Numbered from the stretch's first letter, positions 1 to 12,615 are shown. The stretch is DNA of 64,000 nt from Solanum dulcamara (GCF_947179165.1 NC_077237.1:15337523-15401522), one strand, 5' to 3'. Numbers and translations: made by a program. The notes: generated by a model from the letters alone, not told the origin.

Positions 1-480
1 TTTATGGCAAAGACTTTACACCGTCCGAGTTAAAGGCATTCCATAGTACGAGCTAAAGACTTTACACCATCTAAGGCAAAGATTTTATATGATTTGTGGC
101 AAAGACTTTACACCATTCGAGTCAAAGGCATTCCATAGTCTGAGCTAAAGTCTTTACACCATCTAAGGCAAATAATTCATATAATTTATGGCAAAGCTTT
201 ACACCGTCTGAGTCAAAGGCATTTCATAGTCCAAGCTAAAAACTTTACACCATCTAAGGTAAAGACTTTACATGATTTATGGTAAAGATTGTACACTGTC
301 TTAGTCAAAGGCATCCCATAGTTCAAGCTAAAGAGTTTACTCCATCTAAGGCAAAGACTTTACATGAGTTGTGGCAAAAACTTTACACTGTTTAAGTCAA
401 AGGCATCCCATAGTCTAAGCCAAAGACTTTACACCGTCTAAGGCAAAGAATTTACATGATTTGTAAAGACTTTCCACCTT
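1..480. repeat. Tandem array, 92-bp unit made of four ~23-bp subunits
   Basis: Five nearly full units start at 1, 93, 185, 276 and 368, and a broken sixth starts at 460. Each unit begins with TTTATGGCAAAGACTTTACA or a close variant. Within a unit the word AAAG(A/G)CTTTACACC recurs about every 23 bp, with the second subunit diverged to AAAGGCATTCCATAG. This gives a higher-order 4 x 23 structure. The array starts at or before base 1, so its true length is unknown. It ends about 120 bp upstream of the PMD pseudogene exon. I see no reading frame conserved between units, so I treat it as non-coding. Confidence 0.93.
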
Positions 481-600
481 CTAGATTAGGCATAGGTCTT
501 TCTCAAAGAATATAATCATTCATTATTGAGATTCATGACCATGATTATTGAATTACTAATTAAGAGCTAACAAAACATATATTTTTTTAATATTTTGCAG

Positions 601-3531
601 ATTGAATCATGGTTTACTTTAGAGGTTTGACTTCTTATTCTTCAGGGTTGTGATACCTTGTGATATCAGATCATAAAGACAGTGAGGTGGAGACCAAACT
701 GCTTGTAAGTATACCCTTAGCTGGCCAATATGCTGCTCCATGTCTATCTTTTGGGGAACTTCCTGGTTTAGATAATTGGACTCTTGAATATAACAACTGT
801 CCTCCTAAGACATGGGTACTTTTCACTCCTAACCATCATACCAAAAATATTGCATCTTTTTTACCATATTTGGGGCAACGAATCATTAATGGAGAAACTT
901 GATGGGATAACACTTTCATACTTGATGGAGAGTTTCATTATATTCCAGGTTATTGGCAGTGGGATGAAGATATCCTTAGCAAGAATCGCTAGATATTGAA
1001 GGATGCAAAAATATATGATGTTGTATATGGTTCACTTTTTACTTATGATCGTAACACTAACATCTTGCAAGCCTTCTGCGAAGCTTGGTGTCCTATTATA
1101 AATATAGTGCTTACTTCAATTGGAGAATTATCTATATCACTTTGGGATTTACACGTGATTGGTGGTCTATCCATAGCAGGAAGTCTTTATGAGGAAGTCA
1201 TGCTAAATGTTGAAAAACTTTTAGGCACATTTGATAAGGAAAAAAGGTTTCTCCCTCACTCTTGTGAGTATTTATTTGATGCCTTTCATCGGATCCGAGT
1301 AGAGAATAATCATGACCCGAATATTTCTAAGGAAAGATGGGCGGAGTTTTGGTGTAAGAAAGATACAAAATATAGACAACCCCCACCAAGAAGAGAAAAG
1401 AAGTCTGGTCCATCTTAATTCATCGCATAACCAAAATGGTGTAATTGGTGAATCTATTTAATTGGTCTTCTACTAAAGAAGCTTTATTTCACAAGTTGGA
1501 AGTTAAGAGTCACAAGAAAAATGAAACATACTTGACAACCTTTTTATCTTGATGGTTGTGTGTATTTGTGATTCCTACGAAGGAGGATGGCTTTATTCAT
1601 TCGAGCGTCTTCAAAATCTCCTGTTATTTAGCATGTGGACGGAGAGTTAGCCTTGAAGTTCCAGTCTTAGCCATTATTTACAAAGGTCTAAACATGATTT
1701 CAAGATGCTCACGAATTGATCTCATTCAAACTTGTTTTTTAATTCATTATGTGTATGGTTGGTTAGCCTATTACTTCAAAACTCATTACCCATTAGCAGG
1801 TGGACCAGCTGATCCTCTTATGTCTTCTTTTTCTGGCGAAGGTGCTGCCAGGTATTTTGAAAAAGAGGATGCAAGAAAGCGTATACATGGAGGGGGGACC
1901 ATTGTCTGGGATGCAACATTGATCAAAAGGCCTAATGCTCACCACTACTATGATGACGGCACTGAAAAGGAATTTCAATAGAATTTCTTTATGAGCCTTC
2001 GCTCAAACTATCTCACTTTAAGGGGCAAAAATGTCTTTATTGTGGAGCCTTATAGTCCCCATATATTTAGTCGTCAATTTGACTTTTTTCAAGATGCTCC
2101 TAGTCAATTAGATCCAGATTTTTGTGAAGCTTCATTAGCCGAGGGCTTAAGGCTTGCACAAATTTGTGTGCTGACAAAATCTAGGGCAAGAGCAACATTT
2201 CCTCCTAGTGGGTCCAACTTGAAAAAATTCTTTTTGCTTAATTACAATTCTTGGTGGGAAAAGGTGCATGGAATTGTTTTGAAAATTATATACAGTTCTT
2301 GGTGAGCGCTGTTAGTCTGGAGAGTAATGTTCTTCAAAAGCAAGATGATGAGGTCTTAATTGTGAGTCAACCTACTATTTTGAAGTCTAAAGTTGTTGTT
2401 CCGGATAATATCAAGGGATCTTCCCTTAAGGAAGTTCAAAAAGAAAAGTATTCAGCTCAAATTCAATGGACCTCTCACAAGTGGCCATCTCAAGATGAAA
2501 GTAGTAGCACCCGTAGTGATCGTTGTTGGAAGCTATTGAAACCACCTTCTGACACGCAAAATGATTCTGGTTCACATCCGATAGAGACTTCCGACAACAA
2601 TGTTAGTTCTTCAAAGACTTTAATAACTATTAAAGAGGTAATGACTTTTTTTATTCCATGATACCACATGATTCTACTAACTATGGTATTTCTTCTTTTA
2701 TTTATATATATATATATACATATTTTTTTACTATTATTTATTTTGTAGGCAAATGATGTTAGCATGTTGGATACTTCTCACCAAAGCAAGCCACAAGATA
2801 GTAATGAATCTGTAGAGGGGCCGACTTCAAGAAAATCAATTCTGTCACCCAAATTAGAGAGGGAGGCTACTTTTGTCCCATATTAAAGGACTACATCAAA
2901 TGTAGAATATCTTCCCCATAAGAAACTGACAATGTTCGTGTCCATTTTTGATGAAAATTAAGTCATCTCAGAACTTTGAATGAATTTTGTCGAAGGAGAT
3001 TGGAATAAGATTCATTCTAAGCTAGTTGATCTCCCTACAGAACATGTTTCTTCTCTTGAGGATGAGGTTCATGTAATTCTTAAGGATGTAGATGAAATAG
3101 GGGTGCATATTTCTCCTTTGAAGAACTTATTGGAGTCTCTCTTTGTACTTTCCACCTCCTATGACCAAGCACGATCATCCCTTATTGATAAAGCCCTAGA
3201 AATTGAAGAATCCGAGCCATATCTAAATGCCAAGAAATACCTTGATCTTTTCTTGAATGAAAAGAATGAGAAATTTGAAGAATTGTCTAACATCTATCAA
3301 TCTCTTAAGGAGGTGAGAAAGAAGGTGAAAGAGTTAAAAGCCCTCTGAGATGCTGCCAAGAAAGAAGTCGAAGATGACGAATCTAAAGTCTCAGCAGATG
3401 AACAAGAGTACAACAGATGTGCCGATGTTTCTCTAGCTACTGCAAATGCCTCAAATGATGTGAAAGAAATGAAGAGAGTTTTAAAGATTTTTCTTCAAGA
3501 CTTAACTAATTATGAGCTACGTTTAGACTAG
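601..3531 (+). pseudogene. Decayed plant mobile domain (PMD, aminotransferase-like family) gene
   Basis: The translation matches the plant PMD family (PF10536), whose members are either host nuclear proteins or carried by transposons. Recognisable blocks in order are: GYWQWDEDILSK at ~945-985; SLFTYDRN and AFCEAWCP at ~1032-1095; SISLWDLHVIGGL at ~1132-1170; HYVYGWLAYYFKTHYPL at ~1744-1796; SGEGAARYF at ~1831-1858; and a Lys/Glu-rich predicted coiled coil at ~2980-3520. A preceding intron seems to end at the CAG at 598-600. A second intron at 2638-2748 has GT..AG borders in frame on both sides. The gene is dead: stops at 900, 990, 1550, 1979, 2884, 2959, 2977 and 3346, plus frame changes between 1418 and 1469 and between 2251 and 2305. 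The last codon is TAG at 3529-3531. No start codon is secure. I do not know whether it was a host gene or a transposon passenger. No flanking terminal repeats were found. Confidence 0.85.
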
Positions 3532-3540
3532 CTTAATATG

Positions 3541-3544
<4 letters not shown>

Positions 3545-3597
<53 letters not shown>
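3545..3597. repeat. (TA)n microsatellite
   Basis: An almost uninterrupted run of about 26 TA units lies just 3' of the PMD pseudogene stop. The length is probably polymorphic. Confidence 0.95.
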
Positions 3598-4159
3598 GTA
3601 GATTGATTAGGTGTTACTCTTTTATAAATCCTTTTGATTGCATTATATTGCCCATTTCTTTAAGTATTTCTTTTACGTTTCAGCTTCAAGAGTTATATAC
3701 TTGTATTGATGCATTGATGTAATCACATTAAGCTTGGACTTTCCCCTAAACATCATTGTTTATTACCTTGTGTGTTTCGATAGTATAAAAAATATATCAT
3801 TGTATGAGAGAACTAAATCCAAGAGAGACTCAATTTATGAGAAACCAAACTTCTTAATCTAAAACCTATCCGAAGTTTATAGTTCAAGTCCCTCATGATG
3901 GTTCTAAACAGACTTCAAAAATGAATTTCACATGCAAAAAAGCTGACATATTCATATTGGCATGATCTTAAAAAATAGTCATATCTCAGCGTAGAAAACC
4001 CCAAAAGAAGATTCATAGAATTACAATATGTACATAATCACGGCTAATAGCTTTACGGATTTGTACAAATATTTCTTTGAAGTCAATTCAAATTTTGTCT
4101 TGATTATCCCTCCCTAATTCACACGTTATATATGACAATCTACAAGAACATTGTGATGC
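3598..4159. other. Intergenic, no feature recognised
   Basis: AT-rich sequence that may include the 3' untranslated region of the PMD pseudogene. I see no coding region, terminal repeat or RNA gene in it. Confidence 0.5.
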
Positions 4160-5997
4160 TCAAATAATAGCGTGCCCCATTTCGTTTGAACTTATGAGAT
4201 TATACTTAGGATACAACTCATGGACTATGGTGAAGAGGGTCAAGAGAGAGCAAGAGTAGTAGCTCAAGCTAATAAATAGGAAACTTGAGGGCTCAGAAGA
4301 GGCAAGTAGAGAGGTAGAGCAACACCCACCAAGGGTAGATCTCATGCAGGGGCTGAGCAAAGGCCGACGGCCCTACTCCACCCCAGGATCATGTCAAGGA
4401 GGAGGTTGAGGTAGTGTACTAGGATGGAGTAGAACTAGAGGTGGAAGAACCAATTAAAGGTGTAGGTCTTCCCCCTATGTTGATTGAAATTATTCAGCAG
4501 GTGTTGGATTCTTAGGTTTGTTTTCAAGTACAGGAATCATTCCCATTATGCTAGCTACTCAGTTTCCAGGTGGATATCCCGTTATTGCCACAACCCCTAG
4601 GGTAGAAGAGGTTTTGGGTATAGATGCATTCTTTTATTCGGTTCTTGGCCCTATCAATGTTGGGAAGGCTAAAGTATTAGCTAAGAATCCCAAGAATATG
4701 TGTAACTTCAGTGGTTCTTATTCCAAAGGTCCTAGCTAGTATATTTATTCATCTTGACCTATTTAATAAACCTTTACAACTTCTACGAGTGGCCATTCTG
4801 GGGTTATCTAGTAGTCTTTGGCTCCTTCCAATAAGGTAACTTCTTATTCTTCTGTCGGCAGGCCATATCTAGATTGATGATGCTTTCATTATGGTGATTT
4901 GGTTTATTTAAGAAGGAATACCCTCTCTAATAAGCATGTGATCATATGAAGAAGAAGCCTAAGGTTGTAGTTCAAGCATGTTAAGGTAGAAAAGGTAAGA
5001 GGTGCCCACAGGGTTGGAGAGGTAATAATCAAAGATGTCGTGGAAATATAGGTAATGGTAATGCGGGTTTGACAACAGTGCAGCCAGCTAGAGGGGTTGA
5101 TGGATTGATGATAGGGCCCATTGTTATGCCTTCCATGGCCTGTATAAGGCTGAGTCATTTGATGTGGTGATAACATGTACAATTCTCGTCAGAGACTAGA
5201 TGACTTTTGTTTTCTTTGATCTGGGATCCACCTATTCTTACATATGTGTGAAATTTTCCTTGGGTCTAGAATTAATATATGATGTTCCCTATTTATGTTT
5301 CTACACTGGTTAGGGAATCTATGGTAGTAACCCATGTGTAACGTTCATGCTCTATGATGTTTGTGGTTTTGAGTCTTGAGTAGATTTGGTTACCGTGGTT
5401 ATGATAGACTTGGATATGATCTTAGGTATGACATGGTTGTCTCCTAATCATATCGTGTTCAACTATAATTCTAAGATAGTAACTGTAGATATTCCAGGTT
5501 GGGATATACTAGAGATAAAGTCTTGTATATCCCTAAGCTAGTGAAGATCATATCCTTTATTTGGGCTACGAAGCTACTAGAGAAGAGTTGTTTGTCTTTC
5601 TTGACTCATTTTTAGGATGTTAGTGTGGGGTCCCTTACTATTGAGTCAATCCCATTGGATTCAGAGTTTTAGGAGGTATTTCCTACAGATCTTCAATATA
5701 TGCCTCCATACAGGGATATTCAATTATGTATAGATTTGGAGCCACACACTCACCCAATCTCAAATTCTCCTTATTGCATAGTTCTAGAAAAGTTTAAAGA
5801 ACTTAAAACTCGGCTTCAAGAACTTCTAGATAAGGGATTCATTCATCTAGTGTTTCTCCTTGGGGTGTTTCAATATTTTTTGGTAGTATAAGGATGCATA
5901 TAGAGTATAGGCAATTTATTACCCTGTATAGATGATGTTTTCAACCAGTTGCAAGGTGCTTTGGTTTTTTCAAAGATTAACTTTAGGTTAGGGTAGC
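4160..5997 (+). pseudogene. Ty3/gypsy fragment 1: gag, protease, start of reverse transcriptase
   Basis: Three-frame reading gives degenerate Tekay/Del-like gag-pol. The gag N-terminus includes an Ala/Arg/Glu-rich stretch and the block GLPPMLIEIIQQVLDS near 4460-4510. A knuckle-like remnant and a basic region run to ~5100. The aspartic protease region at ~5215-5500 has FDLGSTYSYI (usual form D-P/L-G-S/A) and DLDMILGMTWLSPN. The RT leader MPPYRDIQLCIDLEPHTHPI starts at 5700, and the RT block DVFNQLQGALVFSKI is at ~5934-5980. It is broken by many stops and frame changes, and it is cut at 5997 by a minus-strand LTR inside the RT block that normally continues GYHQLKIR. It is a dead copy, with no 5' LTR recognised upstream. 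Confidence 0.8.
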
Positions 5998-8096
5998 TGT
6001 CATAACCCAAATTAAGGCCAAGCCGTGACATGGTGATGGGTATGTGAGGGACCTCAACCAATCCATCTTAGAATACATCTCATATATAAGGTAAAGAAAT
6101 ATAAAAAGTAAGTGGAAGTAATCAACTCAAGGGGATGGGACTAAGGGATAGCAACTCAATAGATGTCCAATCTGGACTACATCACGTAGCGTCTAAACAT
6201 GCCTCTAGACTAGTCTTTTGATGGGTCATACGATAATATCCTAGCTCACCCTAACAATAGGTGAAAGTCAAGTAAACAACAAGAGTAAAAGTCATATCCT
6301 CGATAGAATAAGGACTCACCAACTCCTTGAGAAGGTAGAGTAACTCTAGCCATGAATAGGATGATTGTAAGTGTCATCCATCCCTACATTATGAGATAAT
6401 GTAGGCAAAATATATGTTCGTATATTTGAATATACTAATTATGTGAGGTATTCATGAACAAATAAAGAAACGTAATAAGTATGGCATAAGATGCATGACC
6501 AATCATAATGAGCATGATTAAAGCTTAAAATATTTGAAAACATATAAAGCTCATGGTCAATGAATATCCTAAAACTTCATCGTGAACTCATAACTGGATA
6601 TTTAACTTGTCTGGGATAAAACCTTTAACCGACATCTAAGACCATGCGAGCTATTACATAGAATCCGATGAAACCCTCATCGAGAAAGGGAAGACTACCT
6701 TGCCAGGGCATACTCTGTCATGGTACTCAACTCACTCAACTAAACTCAAATATGCGATATTTGGATCCACTATCTAGGCGATGAAGGCAACATACGCGGA
6801 CAATGCAGTTTGGGACTTTAGATTTCTACAAGGATTTCCTTGGATAACTAACCGCATTACCAGACTGAACCCGACCTAAAGGTCCTTCAGTGCATAGTCA
6901 ATATCCCAATAGAAACTCATAAAACATGATCATAATACAATAGGGAAAGATTATAACTACCTCTTAATCCATCTTTATAAAACATTTTAGAAGTAGCTCA
7001 TTAACTTTAATGTTTCATAAGAATCCTTAAGTTCGGTGAGAATTATATTTATCACCATCTTTAAATATGATTGTGCGAGAATTGAACTTATCACACTATA
7101 ATAACTTCTTTGATCCTAAATTTGATCATATCATAACTTTCATCATAAAATCATAATCTCAACTTTAAATCATAGAAACTTTCATTGAAAATTATTGAAC
7201 TAATGATCAACTCATAAAATCATCCTTAACTTTCATAATCATAACTTGAAAGTAGCTTTATGTATGGGCATTCATAATTCAACTTAAAATCATGCAATTC
7301 ATATGAAAACATACATATAATGATCATTGATAATATCTAAAAATATAAATAAATCAACTCAATGTAATTCATCAGAACTAGAATTCATAATCAATTAAAA
7401 TTAAAAGAAAACTTGAGAAAACACTAGGAATCCATGGGTGAAAGGAACCCTTAGATCAGTCACCACATACCTTGATGGAATTCATTAAAAATTGAAAAAC
7501 CTTGAAGTAATTTGGAATTTTAGTTTGTACCATGAAGAGAAACCTTGAGATAATTGAGTTCCTTGCCTTAGACATTTTTGGGAGAATGATTTTAGAATGA
7601 GGGAATTTTAAAAAATTGGGTAAATATAGGGTTGAATGTAGCCTTAATTATGTCTAGGTTCATTGAACCAAACTTAGGAAATGACATAATTACCCCTCAT
7701 TAAACCTTTGAGACTGATCCTATGAGATAACTTCTATGGATCATAGAACATATGAAGGATCGTCAAGATAAATCGTCCTACAGATGTGAGAAATGGTCTA
7801 TAAATCCAGTCTCTAAAGTTTGCTAATAAGTCATCTCTACGACTCGTTAACTAACCTTTGGAGTTGGGTTACAACTGGGTATTATGGATCGTAGATACTC
7901 CTATGATGCATCCTATTGAGTAGTAGGGTGTCATTTAGGGTTTGTTCTAGATGACCTCATAGGGATCATTCTATGACCCACTCTTATGAGTCGTAGTAAG
8001 CTCTATGTGACATAGAGTGACCCCTGAACATGAGTCAGTTTGAGTTTTTGAGAATTTTCTCCTTGGTACCAACTTTCCAACTTCCAGAGTCTTACA
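5998..8096 (-). mobile_element. Gypsy LTR (minus strand), 2.1 kb
   Basis: Begins TGTCATAACCC and ends GAGTCTTACA. Read on the minus strand this gives TGTAAGACTC...GGGTTATGACA, the same terminal pattern as the other LTRs here (TGT..ACCCC to GGGTCRTGACA). Immediately to its right, 8097-8112 read in reverse is a polypurine tract (CCAAAAGGGAGATAT), so this is the 3' LTR of a minus-strand element. A perfect 10-bp-stem hairpin lies at 6383-6405. Dense short inverted repeats lie at 7700-8010. The track's short ORFs here are not genes. Confidence 0.75.
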
Positions 8097-8281
8097 ATAT
8101 CTCCCTTTTGGCAACATTCGTCCTTGAATGAGATTAACTTATCATAAGAAATATACAGGAAGAGGACTAGCAACCCAACATAAACATAATGATACCTTAA
8201 AATGCATGAAACATGAAAACTTCAACTTAACATAAAATCATGACTTTAAAATCATCTTTCATGAACATGCATGCATAATCA
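8097..8281 (-). mobile_element. 3' internal remnant and polypurine tract of the 5998-8096 element
   Basis: The reverse complement contains ATTCAAGGACGAATGTTGCC followed by the polypurine tract. The same arrangement lies before the 3' LTR of the large element at 18609-18641 (ATTCAAGGATGAATGTTC then AAAGGAGGGAAGGA). The element is truncated here and joins plus-strand pol sequence at about 8282. Confidence 0.65.
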
Positions 8282-9760
8282 TGTTCACTATAAGTCTAAG
8301 ACAGTCACTCTGGAGATTCCAGGTTGGGATTGTCTAGAGTAAAAGGTATGTATAGGACTAAGCTATGAATATCATATCCTTTATTCAGGATAACAAGATA
8401 GTGGAGAAGAGTTTGTTAGATTTCTTGACCCATCTTCGGGATGTTAGTGTGGGGTCCCTTATAATTGAGTCAATCCTAGTGGTTTCGGAGTTTCAGGAGG
8501 TATTTCCTATGGACCTCCTAGGTATGCCTCTGGACAGGGATATTGAATTCTGTATATATTAGGAGTCAGACACTATCTCAATCTCAATTCCTCCTATTGC
8601 ATGGCTTCGACAAAGTGGAGAGAACTCAAAACTCAGCTTCAGGAACTTATAGATTAATGATTCATTTATCCAACTGCTTTGCCTTGCGGTTCTTCAATCT
8701 TGTTTGTGGAAAACAAGGATGACACAATGAGGATGTGTATACACTACAAGGAATTGAATAATGTTACCATACGAACTAAGTATCCATTACCCCACATAGA
8801 TGGCCTTTTTGATCAATTGAAAGGTGTTGTGGTTTTGTTTCAAATATTGAGTTAAGGTTAAGGTACCATCAATTAAAAATTAGGTCTGAAAATATACCTA
8901 AAATGTCTTTCAGAACTCGATATGGGCTTTATGCATACTTAGTGATGTCATTTGGGTTGATCAATCCGCCGACAACTTTCATGAGTTTGATGAATGGTGT
9001 CTTCAAGTCATTTCTGGATTCGTTTTTATTTATAAAAGATATTTTGATCTACTCTAAGAGTAAAGAGGAGAATGTAGATCAACTTTGCATTGTTCTAAAG
9101 ATTTTGGGGAGACAAAAATTGTACGCCGAATTGTCAAAGTGTGAATTTTGGTTGACTTCGATCTCTTTCTTAGGGAATGTAGTCTCAGAAAAAGGGGTGA
9201 TGGTGGATCCAAAAAATGATTGAGCCAGTAAAGAATTGGGTTCGACATAGTTCTTTGATTGAGGTGAGGAGCTTTGCGGGTTTTGCTTGGTATTATCGCA
9301 GGTTTCTCTAGCTATTTGCTTCCATTCCCACCTATTTGACAAGATTGACTCAGAGTTACCATTTGTATTATCTGAAAAGGGTAAGGAAAGCTTCCAAAAA
9401 CCCAAGACAATCCTAACTACAACTTCTATCCTATATTTATCGCTTGAAGGTAAATATTTCATTATGTTTTGTGATGCTTCACCTTTAGGTTTACGTGTTT
9501 TGTTAATACGGGACATAAATGTTATATATTACACTTTCAAGCAATTGAATTCACATGAGAAGAACTAATCAACCCATGATTTAGGATGGAAGCAATGGTA
9601 TTTGTACTTAAGATCTGCGGCATTATCTCTGTGGTGTCACATGTGAGGTATTGATAGACCACTACAGCCTGTAACATGTGTTTATATAGAAGGATATGAA
9701 TATTAGACAGAAGAGATGGATGGAGTTGAAGGATTATGACGTGACCATCTAGTATTATTC
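8282..9760 (+). pseudogene. Ty3/gypsy fragment 2: end of protease, reverse transcriptase, RNase H
   Basis: The start overlaps in content with fragment 1: ATTCCAGGTTGGGAT at 8315-8329 matches 5488-5502, so this is a second copy. The translation shows the RT leader MPLDRDIEFCIY (~8526), a substrate-binding block YGLYAYLVMSFGLINPPTTF (~8918), the catalytic strand FIKDILIYSKSKEEN (~9030) and the RNase H start FIMFCDASPLGLRVLL (~9458). The catalytic strand usually reads F-I/V-D-D, and the first Asp is Lys here, which predicts inactivity. Stops at ~8560 and ~9221 and several frame changes break the rest. At ~9760 the RNase H/connection region is cut by a minus-strand LTR, and the pol sequence resumes near 11060. 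Confidence 0.85.
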
Positions 9761-11060
9761 AGTCACGGCCCAAGCTAGACCTTAGACATTACACGGTGAT
9801 TAGAATTCTAAGGGACTACAACCAAGCCTCTTAGTATACATAGCATAAATAAGAATAATATGAAATTGAAAGTAAGCTAAAATGTAGAAGATAAGTCAAA
9901 CATAGGAAATCTCGATAAAAGAGATATCAACACATAGCATTCAAAATAAATGGAAAACATACACTTCTAGTCTGAACGTGCCTCTACTAAACTAGATGGG
10001 GGCATACGACAAGCCTAGTCAAACCAAACTATGAATGTAAAAATAATATGAATAAAAGAAAATATATAGAGGGTTCTCCCTAGAATTATAAAGACACCAA
10101 ATCTAGAAATATCAAGTAGAAATACAAAACTAGACACGTGGAGGAACAGGAGAATCATGACCTATACTATGAGACAATGTAGGCAAAAGTATACATTATT
10201 AGATAGAATGTACTAAGTATGTGAGAAATATGCATAACATGAATAACAGACACAATAGGCATAAACATGTTATGCATGACCAATTAACTTGTAAAGCATG
10301 AACCAAAATGTAAAATAATAAGATAGGGGCAATGCATCATAAAACATCATTTAAGAGCTTATAAGAAAACAAAGTCATTTTGTGGGATATGGACCGTAAC
10401 TGACAATAAAACCATGTGAGCTATAACATGGAGTCTATTGGAGATCGACTTATATGGGAAGGTTATATAGGTCGTGCAAGGGGCTCATGAGTAGCAACTC
10501 TTCTAAAGTTTTAGTGATCGAGTTCATGGAATACAATATAATCCGTGAAAGCTACCACAGTTCGTGGATCCCCTTGTGGGACCTTGTCTAACTTTTCACT
10601 TTTCCAGTATACTTCCATGGGACCCTTTAAGTACTTTGGTTCGTTAAATGGTCCACATAAGGGTCTATATAACCCTTCCATAGTTGTTTTTGTTGTGGGT
10701 TTCCTACAAATGGGTCTACGGTCTGTAGAACCTAGTATAGACCATATTATTGTCCATCTAAAACACCTTAGCCAATTTTTATTATGGCTCCTTTCTATGA
10801 ATGGACCTATGGGCTATAGAAACTCCTACGGTATGTAGACTATCTCATAGACCAATGCACCAGAACTAATTTTTCTGCAAATTTTCTTTTGTTTGACTTT
10901 TCAAGTTTCGATGCATTACACATTTAGGTAGGCCAATATGGTAGAAGATACATTGAGCTATAAAATGATCAGAATGTACAGTTTATCTTATTTAGGGGTT
11001 CTAAGCGACCCTTGACTAGAGAAATTCAAACTCTAGCATCTAAGTTCATGTAGTTGGGCA
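9761..11060 (-). mobile_element. Gypsy solo LTR (minus strand), right edge approximate
   Basis: The left end reads (A)GTCACGGCCCAAGCTAGACC, a decayed form of the family terminus TGTCAYGRCCC. The first ~600 bp align by eye with the LTR that starts at 28840, sharing ATTAGAATTCT, CCAACCAAGC and CTTAGYATACATAGCAT. The conserved hairpin is at 10161-10183, with two mismatches. Inverted repeats of the CTACGG/CCGTAG type lie at 10545-10850. The right edge could not be fixed to the base, but plus-strand pol resumes at about 11060. The 97-codon ORF at 10545-10838 is not a gene. Confidence 0.6.
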
Positions 11061-12499
11061 TTTCAAAAAAAAGGGTGGAATGTTGGCCAATACTGAATGA
11101 AGCCAACATTTTTGGAGGAAATCGAGAACAAACAGTTTCAGAATGTGTAATTGAATAAACTCCAAAATAAGGTGGTGTATGGGGAGGTCCCGAATGCCAC
11201 ACTCGATATGTATGGGGTGTTATGCTTTTAAGGGCAGATTTGTGCCCCTGGGATTGATGACTTAGTTCATAATTTGTTGGTAAAATCTCATCATTTGTGG
11301 TACTAATAAAATTTGTGCATAATCAAAATGTATTATAACTTGAGGAAACTTTATTGGTAGCCTACGATAAAAAAGGGACATAGATGAGTATGTTTCCAGG
11401 TTTTTAAATTTTTAGAAGATGAAATATGAGTACTAAAGGCTTTTTGCGTTGCTTCAAAGGATTCCCACTCCTAAGTGGAAGTGGGAAAGGATATCCATGG
11501 ACTTTGTGTGATTCTTCCTTAGACCTTGGGAAAGTATGAGTCGATTTGGGTCATTGTGGATAGGTTGACTAATTCAGCCTAGTTAATTTCGGTCAGTGTA
11601 TATTACAACTCTCAGCAGTTGGCTAAGAGTTACATCAAGGAGATAGATAATGAGGTTGCATGGGGTGCCAATTTCCATTAGTTCAAGGAGAGATACACAA
11701 TTCACTTCTAAGTTCTAGGGAAAGTTACATGAGGAGTTGGGCACCCAGCTCACTTTCAGCATAGATTTTCATCCTCAAATGGATGGTCAATCAGAGAGGA
11801 TGATTCAGGTACTGTAGGACATGCTGATAGCATGTATGAATTATTTTAGGGTCCATTAGGATTAGTTCTTAACATTGTGTGAATTCTCATAAAACAAGAC
11901 TTATCACTCTAGTATTGACATGGCACCATTCTAGACTTTATGGAAAATGATGTAGATAACTCAAGGGTGGTTTTATAAAGAAGATGTGAAGCCTATGGGC
12001 ATTGACTTGGTAAGGGAAGTTCTGGAAAAAGTAAAATATATACAAACCAAGTTGTTGGCAACCCAAAGCAGATAAAATGAATATGCAGACAGAAAGATAA
12101 GGGACACAGAATTTTAGGCTACTAAAAAGGTTTTGTTGAAATTATTACCGGTGAAAGGAGTAATGAGATTTGGTAAGAGGGGAAACTATATCCCCCGATA
12201 TATTAGGTGTGGGGTCAGTAGCTTACAAGTTAACATTTCCACCTAATTTGTTAGGAGTACATTCAATTTCTACGTCTCCATGCTAAAGAGATAACATAGA
12301 GATGGGGAGTACATCATCTAGTGAGATTCAGTCTTACTAAATAAGGATCTTTAGTATGAAGAGGAGTTGTTTGCTATTGTTCATCAATATTTTGGAAGTT
12401 GAGGACAAAGGAAATAAATTTAGTGATATTCAATGAAAACATCATCTAGTTAAGAAATAAACTTGGGAAATCGAGAAGTACATGCAAGACAAACACCCT
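11061..12499 (+). pseudogene. Ty3/gypsy fragment 2 continued: integrase and 3' end of pol
   Basis: Integrase blocks appear in order across three frames: the core start WERISMDF (~11484), VIVDRLT (~11545), a block equivalent to ISDRGTQFTSKF but damaged (~11670), LHEELGTQL (~11729), HPQMDGQSERMIQVL (~11770), the GPY/F-type region KVLLKLLPVKGVMRFGKRG (~12127), and the C-terminal blocks NFYVSMLKR and KDLQYEEELFAI-like (~12270-12380). It finishes with WKHHLVKE-like and TWEIEKYMQDKHP-like sequence near 12435-12495. This C-terminal signature is typical of Tekay/Del chromoviruses. Stops and frameshifts are frequent, so it is dead. It is followed directly by an LTR start at 12500. Confidence 0.8.
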
Positions 12500-12615
12500 C
12501 ATGTAAAACCCCAAAATTTGAAAAGTGGGAAAAATTGAGTTGGAAAAGCAATTTCAAGAAACTCTGGTGCAAGGCTTCTTCAAAAAACCCTTGTACGGTC
12601 CGTAAAAGACTATAC
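12500..12615 (+). mobile_element. 3' LTR of gypsy fragment 2, left part
   Basis: TGTAAAACCCCAAAATTTGA follows the pol end directly, as expected for a 3' LTR. It is interrupted at 12616 by the large non-autonomous element and resumes at 21488. The five bases before the break, TATAC, pair with TGTAC at 21483-21487 as a slightly decayed target duplication. Confidence 0.7.

Noticed and set aside
1..480. CRISPR-like array
   Set aside because: The units are contiguous without unique spacers and the sequence is plant nuclear.
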